From assembly GCF_900107155.1 (NCBI RefSeq), contig NZ_FNOX01000008.1, positions 276,389 through 340,388 on the forward strand: 64,000 bases of DNA, in the 5' to 3' direction. The translations under genes and the position numbers were made by a program. This document shows positions 52,061 through 61,456 of the stretch, in pieces (the stretch's first letter is position 1; every line of letters begins with the position of its first letter). The notes under the pieces are model-generated. The model had not been told where the DNA came from and did not search any database. It saw only the letters and a program-made list of their open reading frames with translations. The stretch comes from Pseudomonas salomonii. GTDB lineage: Bacteria > Pseudomonadota > Gammaproteobacteria > Pseudomonadales > Pseudomonadaceae.

Positions 52061-52327
52061 ATGCTTTCGGAACTGGAACTACGCAGCATTATTGAAGGAA
52101 GCTTCCTGCCCAAGCGGTGTGAATGCACCAAAGCCGAAGACGCCTCGTTGACGATCAAGGTCTATGACGACCGCGACCGTGACCGGGTAGATTTGGAAGT
52201 CAAAGGTATCAACGCAGAAAAACTCGACAGCAGTCGAGCCATTTGCAACCTGATCAGCGGGTTGCGCGAAGACCTCAAGCACACCCAGGCGCCTGCTCAG
52301 CAAAGAGTGGCGGGGCGCGGCTACTAG
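52061..52327 (+). CDS. DUF1652 protein
   Basis: An 88-residue cytoplasmic protein of the Pseudomonas-restricted DUF1652 family, recognised from the start MLSELELRSIIEGSFLPKRC and the VYDDRDRDRVDLEVKGI core. The function is unknown. The start at 52061 follows an AAAGGAGAGG site. The frame continues upstream to 51836, but that part has no start signal and is not conserved-looking. The 224-bp gap before it holds no other recognisable feature apart from a weak GCCGG/CCGGC hairpin near 51870. Confidence 0.82.
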   Translation: MLSELELRSIIEGSFLPKRCECTKAEDASLTIKVYDDRDRDRVDLEVKGINAEKLDSSRAICNLISGLREDLKHTQAPAQQRVAGRGY

Positions 52328-52379
52328 TCAGCCAAGTGGTTGAGTGCAAGTGGTTGAGAGTCAGTCACCGATGACCTGT

Positions 52380-52401
52380 GGGCCTGGTAGTCGCCAGGCC
52401 C
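52380..52401. terminator. Possible bidirectional terminator hairpin
   Basis: An 8-bp stem GGGCCTGG/CCAGGCCC with a 6-base loop lies between the convergent DUF1652 and DUF2790 genes. No T-run is present on either side, so termination is only a suggestion. Confidence 0.4.
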
Positions 52402-52414
52402 AATACGGTGTGCA

Positions 52415-52675
52415 TCAGTTCTGGAAATCACAGGCTTCGGACATTTTTCGATAGCCCACGTCTTCGATTTTCCCGGCTTTGTCCACGAATTTGATATCGG
52501 CATTGATCACCTTGCACGTATCGGTGTCTTCCTCGTGCATGGCGATCACTTTGTCGATGTTCAACGGCGTGCCGTATTGATAAGGCACGGGCTTGGCCGC
52601 GGTGTCGGCTTGGGCCATGCCCGATAGGGCTGCAAGGGCCAGGGTGGCGGTGAATAACCATGTACGCAGTTTCAT
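52415..52675 (-). CDS. DUF2790 exported small protein
   Basis: An 86-residue periplasmic protein. The signal peptide ends near GMAQA (~23). The mature DUF2790 domain contains YGTPLNIDKVIAMHEEDTDTCKV and a second Cys near the C-terminus (SEACDFQN), which may form a disulfide. Pseudomonas genomes carry several such genes of unknown function, some metal- or stress-responsive. The start at 52675 follows a GGAG site. It is a single gene downstream of mtlZ, with its own 100-bp upstream gap. Confidence 0.82.
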   Translation of the reverse strand: MKLRTWLFTATLALAALSGMAQADTAAKPVPYQYGTPLNIDKVIAMHEEDTDTCKVINADIKFVDKAGKIEDVGYRKMSEACDFQN

Positions 52676-52775
52676 GAGGGTGCTCCGCAAGTGAGTTCAA
52701 TTTCACTCTCGGCTTGCGGGATTAACCATCGATTAATTTTGCCTTGGCTGACAAAACCTTCATGAAACCCAGGCT

Positions 52776-53714
52776 TCAGCCCAACTGCTGACGATACGGC
52801 AGGTCCGGCCCGGTCTTGCTGCAGGTCAGCGCGGCGGCGCGGATGGCGAAGCCGAGCATGCTGTCGATCTGCGCGCGCGTCAGCTGTTGCAGGCCGTCAA
52901 TCGAATCCAGCTGCTGCTCGGTCAGCCAGGCAATCAACGCGGCCTGGAAGGTGTCGCCGGCGCCCACCGTATCGGCCATCACGACCTTGACCGCAGGTTG
53001 CGACCAGCTGCCGTGCTGGCGGCTGAAGACTGTCGCGCCATCGCCGCCACGGGTGAGGAATACCAACTGGCAACGGTGTTGCAACCAGCCTTGCAGCACG
53101 CTCTCGGGCGATTGGTCGGGGTAGAGCAGGTGCAGGTCTTCGTCGCTGACCTTGATCAGGTCGGCATGTTTGACCAGCTCGGCCACGCGCTCACGCCACA
53201 GCTGGATATCCGGCTGCGGGTTGAGCCGCACATTGGGGTCCAGGCTGATCAGGCGCTTGCCGCTTTCGCGCTTGACCAGGCTCAGCAGCGTGTCGCCAAT
53301 CGGCTGCACCACCAGCGAAAACGAGCCGACATGCAGGCCACGAATCTCATCGCCCAACGTCGGCAGATGCTCAAGGGTCAATTGCCGATCTGCGCAGCCT
53401 TCGCCGCGAAAGCTGTACTGCGGTGAGCCGTTGGCGCCCACGGCAACCATTGCCAGGGTAGTCGGCGCGGCAAACTCAAGCAGAAACTGCCGGCTGACGC
53501 CTTCGTCCTTGAGCACTTGCAGCAAGCGCTGGCCAAGGAAGTCGTCGGACACGCCACCCAACAGCGCGGACTCAATGCCCAGGCGGCGCAAGCCCACGGC
53601 CACGTTGAACGGTGAACCACCGGCAATGGCCTTGTAATTGACCCTGGAAGCCTGCCCGCTGGCCTCTTGCTCGCTGAAAAAATCAAACAGCGCTTCGCCA
53701 CACACCAGATACAT
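52776..53714 (-). CDS. mtlZ: Fructokinase MtlZ
   Basis: A 312-residue PfkB-family kinase. It has the N-terminal CGEALFDFF and AGGSPFNVAVGL motifs and the C-terminal DTVGAGDTFQAAL signature (~246-258) with the catalytic Asp. It phosphorylates fructose made by mannitol dehydrogenase to fructose-6-phosphate. It is the last gene of mtlEFGKDYZ, 12 bp after mtlY. The substrate is assigned from the operon, which matches the described P. fluorescens mannitol operon order. Confidence 0.92.
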   Translation of the reverse strand: MYLVCGEALFDFFSEQEASGQASRVNYKAIAGGSPFNVAVGLRRLGIESALLGGVSDDFLGQRLLQVLKDEGVSRQFLLEFAAPTTLAMVAVGANGSPQYSFRGEGCADRQLTLEHLPTLGDEIRGLHVGSFSLVVQPIGDTLLSLVKRESGKRLISLDPNVRLNPQPDIQLWRERVAELVKHADLIKVSDEDLHLLYPDQSPESVLQGWLQHRCQLVFLTRGGDGATVFSRQHGSWSQPAVKVVMADTVGAGDTFQAALIAWLTEQQLDSIDGLQQLTRAQIDSMLGFAIRAAALTCSKTGPDLPYRQQLG

Positions 53715-53726
53715 AGTCGTTCGCTC

Positions 53727-55208
53727 TTAAAGGGTTGCCACGAGCTGCTGGTAGCGCTCGTAAGCCTGTTGATAGGCACTCACATTGGTCGCCACCGGCA
53801 GCGTGCGGCTGCTCGGGTCGACACTGACGCATTTGTCGCACAGGCTGGCCAGGGGTTCGCCGGACTGGCTCCACACCGCCTGGATTGCCGCGCCCAGGGC
53901 GGCGGCTTCGCTTTGTTCGGTACACACCACTTCGGTGTTCATGATATCGGCAACCATCTGCCGCCACACCGGGCTTTTCGAGCCACCGCCGATCAGGCGG
54001 ATGCTGTGGCTTTGCAGGCCGGTCTGGCGCAGCAGGTCGAGGCCGTAGCGCAGGCCGAAGGTGGTGCCCTCAACCACCGCGCGACACAGGTTGGCGCGGG
54101 TCAGGTTGGTCATGGTCAGCCCGTGCACGCTGCCGGTGGCGTGGGGCAGGGCGGGCACGCGTTCGCCGTTGAGGAACGGCAGCATGCTCACGCCGTCGGC
54201 GCCAATCGGCGCTTGCTCAACCAGGCTGTTGAAGGTCGCAAGGTCAAGGTCGAACAGCTCGCGAATCACCCCGGTGGCGTTGGTCAGGTTCATGGTGCAG
54301 ATCAACGGCAGCCAGCCACCGCTGGACGAACAGAAGGTCGCCACCGACGCTTGCGGGCTGACATTCGGCTGATCGGCAAATGCGTAAACGGTGCCGGACG
54401 AACCCAGGCTCATGGTGATCACGCCGGGGGCGATATTGCCGGTGCCGATGGCGCCCATCATGTTGTCGCCGCCGCCGCTGGACACCTTGGCATTCGGGTT
54501 GATCCCCAGGCGTTCGGCGATGGCCGGCAGGAGGGTGCCGACAGTTTGATCGGCCGCAACCAATTGCGGCAGGGCTTTTTCCAGGCGTCCGCTCGGGTCG
54601 ATGTGCGTAAGCAGCGCCACGTCCCACTCACGGCTGCGCACGTTGAAGTAGCCGGTGCCCGACGCATCGCCGTATTCCGCCACGGCGCGGCCGGTGAGCC
54701 AGTAGTTGAGGTAATCGTGGGGCAGCAGGATATGGGCGATGCGCGCGAACACGTCCGGGTGTTGTTCACGGGTCCACAGCAGTTTCGACACGGTATAGCC
54801 CGGCGCAATGGCCACGCCAAGACGTTCCAGCGAGCCGCTTTCGCCGCCCAGGTAGGCCAGCAGGCGCGCGTTCTCCTGCGCGGTTTCGGTGTCGCACCAG
54901 AGTTTGGCCGGGCGCAGCACTTCACCTTGCTCGTCCAGCAGCACCAGACCGTGCTGCTGGCCGGACACGCCGATGCCGAGGATGTCCTGGCCGTCTACAC
55001 CGGCCTGTTGCAGGGCGCGGTGGGTGGCTTCGGTAAAGGCGTCCAGCCATTCCTGGGTGTGCTGTTCGCGGCGGCCATTGGCGCCGCTGATCAATGTATG
55101 CGCGGCGGCGCCCAGGCCCAGGACCTTGCCGCTGGACGCGTCGAGGACGATGGCTTTGGTGCCCTGGGTGCCGCAATCGATGCCGAGGTACAGGTTTTGC
55201 TGGGTCAT
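53727..55208 (-). CDS. mtlY: Xylulokinase MtlY
   Basis: A 493-residue FGGY-family kinase with the N-terminal phosphate-binding GIDCGTQGTKA (~9-19) and the C-terminal FGGY signature region near RLIGGGSKSPVWRQM. It phosphorylates D-xylulose, the product of D-arabitol oxidation by the same dehydrogenase. The ATG at 55208 is the natural start; the frame continues a little upstream to 55250. A REPIN occupies the 148-bp gap to mtlD. Confidence 0.92.
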   Translation of the reverse strand: MTQQNLYLGIDCGTQGTKAIVLDASSGKVLGLGAAAHTLISGANGRREQHTQEWLDAFTEATHRALQQAGVDGQDILGIGVSGQQHGLVLLDEQGEVLRPAKLWCDTETAQENARLLAYLGGESGSLERLGVAIAPGYTVSKLLWTREQHPDVFARIAHILLPHDYLNYWLTGRAVAEYGDASGTGYFNVRSREWDVALLTHIDPSGRLEKALPQLVAADQTVGTLLPAIAERLGINPNAKVSSGGGDNMMGAIGTGNIAPGVITMSLGSSGTVYAFADQPNVSPQASVATFCSSSGGWLPLICTMNLTNATGVIRELFDLDLATFNSLVEQAPIGADGVSMLPFLNGERVPALPHATGSVHGLTMTNLTRANLCRAVVEGTTFGLRYGLDLLRQTGLQSHSIRLIGGGSKSPVWRQMVADIMNTEVVCTEQSEAAALGAAIQAVWSQSGEPLASLCDKCVSVDPSSRTLPVATNVSAYQQAYERYQQLVATL

Positions 55209-55251
55209 GAGGATTTGCTCAGCATATTGTTGGCTTGGTAACCCGTTCAAA

Positions 55252-55340
55252 TGTGGGAGCGGGCTTGCTCGCGAATGCGGTGTGTCAGTTAAGGATGTAT
55301 CGACTGAATCACCGCATTCGCGAGCAAGCCCGCTCCCACA
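55252..55340. repeat. REPIN inside the mtl operon, between mtlD and mtlY
   Basis: Two inverted TGTGGGAGCGGGCTTGCTCGCGAA-type REP copies, the same subtype as at 20474. The stem could lower transcription or stabilise the upstream part of the mtl mRNA. Confidence 0.88.
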
Positions 55341-55356
55341 GGTTGATTCGGTTTCG

Positions 55357-56838
55357 TCAGTTGATCTTGGCGAGCAGGCCTTCCAGAGTCTTTGTTACGC
55401 CATTATCTCGAAGGCTTTGATAGCAACGCTCAAACGCTGCCACAAACTCAGCCGAGTTGGGAATAGCCTTGCCAAAAATCTCTTCCACACCCAGCAGGCG
55501 CTGGCTGATCAGCGCGTCGTCACTCACCAGCCCCTGGCAGAACTCGGCGCGTGGGTCGGGGATCTTGTAAGTCACGCCGTTTTCATCAACGCCTTTGAGG
55601 TACAGCGCCCAGGCGGCGACAACCAACGCCGCGCGCTCGGTTTCACGCCCATCGGCAATCAAGCGATTGATGGTTGGTACGGTGAACTTGGGAAACTTCG
55701 ACGAGCCATCGGAGCACACACGCTCCAACTGGTCGGCAATCGCCTGGTTGGAAAAACGGTCCACCAGCGTCTGCTTGTAGTGGGTCAAATCAATGCCCGG
55801 TACCGGCGCCAGGTTTGGGGTCACGTCCAGGTCCATGTACGCGCGCATGTAGGCGACGAACACCGGGTCGTTCATGGTGTCGTGTACAAACCGGTAACCC
55901 TTGAGAAACCCCAGGTAGGTCAGGGCCAGGTGGCTGCCGTTGAGCAGGCCGATCTTCATCTCTTCGTAAGGCGTGACGTCATCGGTGAACTGCACCCCGA
56001 CGCTTTCCCAGGCCGGGCGGCCGTTAACGAATTTGTCTTCCAGCACCCATTGCACAAACGGCTCGCACACCACCGGCCAGGCGTCGTCGATGCCGTGTTC
56101 GTCGTGCAGTTGCAGGCGGTGGGCGCTGCTGGTCATCGGTGTGATGCGGTCGACCATGGCATTCGGGAAGCTCACGTTGGCCTTGATCCAGTCGTGCAGT
56201 TCGGCGTTGTGCAGGGCGGCAAATGCCAGCAGTGCCTTGCGCGTGACGGCGCCGTTGTGCGGCAGGTTATCGCAGGACATCACGGTAAACGCCGGGGTGC
56301 CGGCGGCGCGACGCTGGGTCAGTGCGGCGCAGATAAACCCGAACACGGTTTTCGGGGCATTGGGATGCGCCAGGTCGTGCTGGATCTGCGGCAGGTGCGC
56401 CATGAACTCGCCGTTACTGTCGTCAATGCAGTAGCCGCCTTCGGTGATGGTCAGCGAAACGATGCGAATCTGCGGGCTGGCCAGCTTGTCGATCAGCGCC
56501 TGGGCGCCGTCTTCGGCCAGCAGCATGTCGCTGATCGCGCCGATCACGCGCACGTCGGTGTCGTCGGTATCGCCCAGCTCATACAGGGTGAACAGGTAGT
56601 CCTGGCCGGCCAGGTCGTCGCGGGCCTTGCGGTCCTCGCTGCGCAGGCCAACGCCGCAGATGCTCCAGTCCAGGCCAACGCCGGTATTCATCAGCGCGTC
56701 GGTGTAATACGCCTGGTGCGCGCGGTGGAAACCGCCGACGCCGATATGCGCGATGCCCTGGGTGGTGCTGGCAATCGCATAGGCGGGAATTTTCACGTGC
56801 GGCGCCAATTGGGTGAGGTTCTGTTTATTCAGTTTCAT
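55357..56838 (-). CDS. mtlD: Mannitol 2-dehydrogenase MtlD
   Basis: A 493-residue polyol-specific long-chain dehydrogenase, the usual length. The NAD-binding IGVGGFHRAHQA is at ~29-40. The catalytic Lys and partners lie in MKIGLLNGSHLAL (K-x4-N-x3-H pattern, ~295). It oxidises mannitol to fructose, and also arabitol to xylulose and sorbitol to fructose. It lies 16 bp after mtlK, so it belongs to the same transcript as the transporter. Confidence 0.95.
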   Translation of the reverse strand: MKLNKQNLTQLAPHVKIPAYAIASTTQGIAHIGVGGFHRAHQAYYTDALMNTGVGLDWSICGVGLRSEDRKARDDLAGQDYLFTLYELGDTDDTDVRVIGAISDMLLAEDGAQALIDKLASPQIRIVSLTITEGGYCIDDSNGEFMAHLPQIQHDLAHPNAPKTVFGFICAALTQRRAAGTPAFTVMSCDNLPHNGAVTRKALLAFAALHNAELHDWIKANVSFPNAMVDRITPMTSSAHRLQLHDEHGIDDAWPVVCEPFVQWVLEDKFVNGRPAWESVGVQFTDDVTPYEEMKIGLLNGSHLALTYLGFLKGYRFVHDTMNDPVFVAYMRAYMDLDVTPNLAPVPGIDLTHYKQTLVDRFSNQAIADQLERVCSDGSSKFPKFTVPTINRLIADGRETERAALVVAAWALYLKGVDENGVTYKIPDPRAEFCQGLVSDDALISQRLLGVEEIFGKAIPNSAEFVAAFERCYQSLRDNGVTKTLEGLLAKIN

Positions 56839-56854
56839 CACAAGTCTCGCGAAA

Positions 56855-57958
<1,104 letters not shown>

Positions 57959-57980
57959 GATGGGCCTCCGCTTGGAATTA

Positions 57981-58811
57981 TTATTTAACTGCGCCGAAGG
58001 ACAGGCCACGCACCAGCTGTTTCTGGCTGATCCAGCCAAAGATCAGGATCGGCGCACAGGCGAGGGTCGAAACGGCGGACAATTTGGCCCAGAACAAGCC
58101 TTCGGGGCTGGAGTAAGAGGCGATCAGCGCGGTCAACGGCGCGGCGTTCGAGGAGGTCAGGTTCAGCGACCAGAACGCCTCGTTCCAGCACAGGATCAGC
58201 GACAGCAGCACAGTGGAGGCCAGGCCGCCCTTGGCGATCGGCAGCAGCACGCGGACCATTTCCTGCCACAGGGTGGCGCCGTCCAGGCGTGCGGCTTCGA
58301 GGATATCCTTGGGGATGTCCTTGAAGTAGGTGTACACCATCCACACCACAATCGGCAGGTTGATCAGGGTGTAGATGATGATCAGCGCAATGCGCGTATC
58401 CAGCAGGCCAAGGCTCTTGGCCAGCAGGTAGATCGGCATCAATACGCCCACAGGCGGCAGCATCTTGGTCGACAGCATCCACAGCAAGGTGCCCTTGGTG
58501 CGTTTGGTTTCGTAGAACGCCATGGAGTAGGCGGCCGGCACCGAGATCAGTAGGCACAGGGCGGTGGCGCTGAACGAGATCACCACCGAGTTCCAGGCGT
58601 AGGCGAAGTAGTTGCTGCGCTCGTTGATGTGCAGGTAGTTCTCCAGCGTCGGCGTGAAGATGAACTGCGGCGGTGTGGCGAACGCGTCGATTTCGGTCTT
58701 GAAGCTGGTCAGCACCATCCAGAAGATCGGGAAGAAGATCAGGATCGCGATGGCCCAGGCCAACGTGCCGAGCAACAGGCTTTGCAGGCGGCGGGATTGT
58801 TGAAGCGTCAT
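57981..58811 (-). CDS. mtlG: Polyol ABC transporter permease MtlG
   Basis: A 276-residue inner-membrane permease with about six helices and the EAA loop (ILEAARLDGATLWQEMVRVLLP, ~185-206) that contacts the ATPase. It forms the channel with MtlF. It lies 10 bp after mtlF and 22 bp before mtlK. Confidence 0.94.
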   Translation of the reverse strand: MTLQQSRRLQSLLLGTLAWAIAILIFFPIFWMVLTSFKTEIDAFATPPQFIFTPTLENYLHINERSNYFAYAWNSVVISFSATALCLLISVPAAYSMAFYETKRTKGTLLWMLSTKMLPPVGVLMPIYLLAKSLGLLDTRIALIIIYTLINLPIVVWMVYTYFKDIPKDILEAARLDGATLWQEMVRVLLPIAKGGLASTVLLSLILCWNEAFWSLNLTSSNAAPLTALIASYSSPEGLFWAKLSAVSTLACAPILIFGWISQKQLVRGLSFGAVK

Positions 58812-58821
58812 GGCGCGGCCC

Positions 58822-59712
58822 TCAAGGCTTGTCAGTCAGGTTTTTGCCGATCATCCGCACCAGGATGATCGCCGCGATATTGGCGATGACCACGGCAATC
58901 AAGCCGCCGGCCGAGGCCATGCCCACGTCGAACTGCACCAGCGCCTGGTTGTAGATCAGGTAGGCGAGGTTGGTCGAGGCGTAGCCGGGCCCACCGTTGG
59001 TGGTGGTGAAGATTTCGGCGAATACCGAGAGCAAAAAGATCGTTTCGATCATCACCACCACGGCAATCGGGCGCGCCAGGTGCGGCAGGGTCAGGTGCCA
59101 GAAGATCGCGATGGCGCCGGCACCGTCCAGGCGTGCGGCTTCTTTTTGTTCCTGGTCGAGGGACTGCATGGCGGTCATCAGCAGCAGGATGGCGAAGGGC
59201 AGCCACTGCCACGACACAATGATGATGATCGACAGCAATGGGTAGTGCGCTAGCCAGTCCACCGGCTCGGCGCCGAACAGCTTCCACACGGCGGCGAGAA
59301 TCCCCGATACCGGGTGGAAAATCAGGTTCTTCCAGATCAGCGCACCGACGGTGGGCATGATGAAGAACGGCGAGATCAGCATCACCCGCACAATGCCGCG
59401 GCCAAAGAACTCACTGGCCTCCAGCAACGCACTGATCAACACGCCGAACACCACGCTGATCAGCAGCACGCTGCCCACCAGCAGCAGGGTATTGGTGGCG
59501 CCGGGCAGGAAGCCTGAGTCGGTGATGAAGTAGGTGAAGTTCTCCAGCCCCACGAATTGGTTTTCGCCAGGGTAGAGCAGGTTGTAGCGGATCAGCGAAA
59601 AGTACAGGGTCATGCCCAGCGGCACGATCATCCACAGCAGCAGCATCGCCACCGAGGGGCTGACAAGGAACCAGCCGGGGTTGGCCAGGCGGTTTTTGGG
59701 TGTTGTATTCAT
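58822..59712 (-). CDS. mtlF: Polyol ABC transporter permease MtlF
   Basis: A 296-residue permease with six helices and an EAA loop (QEKEAARLDGAGAIAIFW, ~200-217). It pairs with MtlG. The ATG at 59712 is preferred to the TTG at 59721, although neither has a strong ribosome-binding site. A REPIN lies in the 162-bp gap between it and mtlE, allowing different expression of the binding protein and the membrane subunits. Confidence 0.92.
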   Translation of the reverse strand: MNTTPKNRLANPGWFLVSPSVAMLLLWMIVPLGMTLYFSLIRYNLLYPGENQFVGLENFTYFITDSGFLPGATNTLLLVGSVLLISVVFGVLISALLEASEFFGRGIVRVMLISPFFIMPTVGALIWKNLIFHPVSGILAAVWKLFGAEPVDWLAHYPLLSIIIIVSWQWLPFAILLLMTAMQSLDQEQKEAARLDGAGAIAIFWHLTLPHLARPIAVVVMIETIFLLSVFAEIFTTTNGGPGYASTNLAYLIYNQALVQFDVGMASAGGLIAVVIANIAAIILVRMIGKNLTDKP

Positions 59713-59764
59713 TAGGATCAAGACCAGTCGGGTGCATGCAAAACTAGAATCGGAGCGCGCTCAA

Positions 59765-59848
59765 CGTGGGAGCTGGCTTGCCTGCGATGGCATCACATCG
59801 GTCTGGCTGACAGACCGAGTCGCCCGCATCGCAGGCAAGCTCCCACAC
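59765..59848. repeat. REPIN inside the mtl operon, between mtlE and mtlF
   Basis: Inverted GTGGGAGCTGGCTTGCCTGCGAT-type REP copies around a short centre; the distal copy lacks a few bases in the GCCAGC part. Such an element after a binding-protein gene can protect its mRNA and give an excess of binding protein. Confidence 0.82.
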
Positions 59849-59874
59849 AAAGCATTTATCGCAATGATGCTGAG

Positions 59875-61197
59875 TTATTTGGGATAACCCGCCCGCTTCA
59901 TCTCGCGCTCGGTGGTGGTCTGCGCGGCGGTCAAGGCTTGGTCCACCGTTTGCTGACCGGTCAGCGCGCCCGAGAAGAACTTGCCGACCTGGGTACCGAT
60001 CGCCTGGAATTCAGGAATGGTCACCAACTGGATACCGATATACGGCACCGGCTTGAGGGTCGGTTTGGTCGGGTCGGCGACTTTCAGCGATTCGAGGGTC
60101 ACCTTGGCGAACGGCGCGGCTTTGAGGTACTCGTCGCTGTAGGTCGATTTGCGCGTACCAGGCGGCACATTGGCGATGCCATCGGTCTTGGCAACCAGCT
60201 CGCCGTATTCCTTGGACGTTGCCCAGGTGGTGAACACCTTGGCGGCGTCCTTGGCTTTGGAACTGGTCGGGATCGCCAGGCTCCAGGAGTACAGCCACGA
60301 GGTGCCTTTGTCGGTCTTCTCGTGGGGCGCGAAGGTGAAGCCGACGTTGTCAGCGACCTTGCTCTGAGACTTGTCGGTGACGAACGAACCGGCCACGCTG
60401 GCGTCCACCCAGATCGCGCACTTGCCGCTGTTGAACAGCGCGAGGTTTTCGTTGAAACCGTTGCTGGAAGCACCCGGCGGGCCGGATTTCTTCATGTTGT
60501 CGACGTAGAAGTTCAACGCGTCCTTCCATTCCGGGCCGTTGAATTCAGGCTGCCATTTTTCATCGAACCAGCGTGCGCCGTAGCCGTTGGCCAGAGTGGT
60601 GATCAGCGCCATGTTCTCACCCCAACCGGCTTTGCCACGCAGGCACAGGCCGTACTGCTCTTTGCTCTTGTCGGTGAGTTTGGCGGCGAATTCGCCGATC
60701 TGGGTCCAGGTCGGGTGCTCGGGCATGCTCAGCCCGGCGCCCTTGAACAGGTCGGTGCGGTAGTAGGTGATCGAGCTTTCGGCGTAGAACGGCAGGGCAT
60801 ACAGCGAGCCTTTGACCGACAAGCCGTCACGCACCGAAGGGAACACGTCGTCGAGGTCGTAGGACGCCGGCAGGTCTTTCATCGGCTCCAACCACCCCTT
60901 GGCACCCCACAGTGCAGCTTCGTACATGCCGATGGTCAACACGTCGAACTGGCCGCCCTGGGTGGCGATGTCGGTGGTCAGGCGTTGGCGCAGCACGTTT
61001 TCTTCAAGCACCACCCAGTTCAGCTTGATGTCCGGGTGCTCGGTCTCGAAGGTTTTCGAGAGCTTTTGCATGCGGATCATGTCGCTGTTGTTGACGGTGG
61101 CAATGGTCAGGGTTTGCGCGCCAAAGCTGACGGCGCTGAGGGTCATGCAGGTAGTCATGCAGGTGGAGACAAGCAGTGCTTTTGCTGTGAACTTCAT
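59875..61197 (-). CDS. mtlE: Polyol-binding protein MtlE
   Basis: A 440-residue periplasmic solute-binding protein of the extracellular family 1 type. The signal peptide ends near VSFGAQ (~27). The mature protein has the two-lobed binding fold (TLTIATVNNSDMIRMQKL at its start). It captures mannitol, sorbitol or arabitol for MtlFGK. It is the first gene of the operon, with a GGAG site before the ATG at 61197 and a promoter about 90 bp upstream. Confidence 0.94.
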   Translation of the reverse strand: MKFTAKALLVSTCMTTCMTLSAVSFGAQTLTIATVNNSDMIRMQKLSKTFETEHPDIKLNWVVLEENVLRQRLTTDIATQGGQFDVLTIGMYEAALWGAKGWLEPMKDLPASYDLDDVFPSVRDGLSVKGSLYALPFYAESSITYYRTDLFKGAGLSMPEHPTWTQIGEFAAKLTDKSKEQYGLCLRGKAGWGENMALITTLANGYGARWFDEKWQPEFNGPEWKDALNFYVDNMKKSGPPGASSNGFNENLALFNSGKCAIWVDASVAGSFVTDKSQSKVADNVGFTFAPHEKTDKGTSWLYSWSLAIPTSSKAKDAAKVFTTWATSKEYGELVAKTDGIANVPPGTRKSTYSDEYLKAAPFAKVTLESLKVADPTKPTLKPVPYIGIQLVTIPEFQAIGTQVGKFFSGALTGQQTVDQALTAAQTTTEREMKRAGYPK

Positions 61198-61287
61198 CGC
61201 GCACTCCATTTCCGCGCCCAGGGGGCTACAGAAGGACAGTTATTGTTGTTGTGTCTTCCGACAAGATGTCAGGAAGAGTGTGCGGTG

Positions 61288-61316
61288 ATTACAGCCTTCA
61301 ATTGGGGTTATGACAA
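61288..61316 (-). promoter_or_regulatory. Putative sigma-70 promoter of the mtl operon
   Basis: On the minus strand TTGTCA (61311-61316) and TGTAAT (61288-61293) are separated by exactly 17 bases, each hexamer one mismatch from consensus. It would give a 5' leader of roughly 85 bases before mtlE. Confidence 0.65.
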
Positions 61317-61326
61317 ATCCTTGGGC

Positions 61327-61355
61327 GCACTGGGGCTGATACTTTTTTGCACTGG
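61327..61355 (-). promoter_or_regulatory. Direct repeat upstream of the mtl promoter, possible MtlR site
   Basis: CCAGTGC occurs twice on the minus strand (61349-61355 and 61327-61333), 22 bp apart, ending 10 bp before the -35 hexamer. AraC-family activators such as MtlR bind direct repeats about two helical turns apart in this position. The match to MtlR is inference. Confidence 0.45.
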
Positions 61356-61401
61356 TCGCTGAGGCGGCTCATACGGTTTCTCCAGGGTTGGGCAAACGCA
61401 C

Positions 61402-61424
61402 GGCCGCACAGTTGCCGTGCGGCC
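61402..61424 (-). terminator. Hairpin after the toxin-like gene
   Basis: An 8-bp stem GGCCGCAC/GTGCGGCC with a 7-base loop lies 33 bp past the stop codon at 61457. Only a short TTT follows on the minus strand. It probably ends the toxin-like gene's transcript before the mtl promoter. Confidence 0.55.
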
Positions 61425-61456
61425 TGCTCAGAAATCCCGTGGCTGGGATGTTTGAA

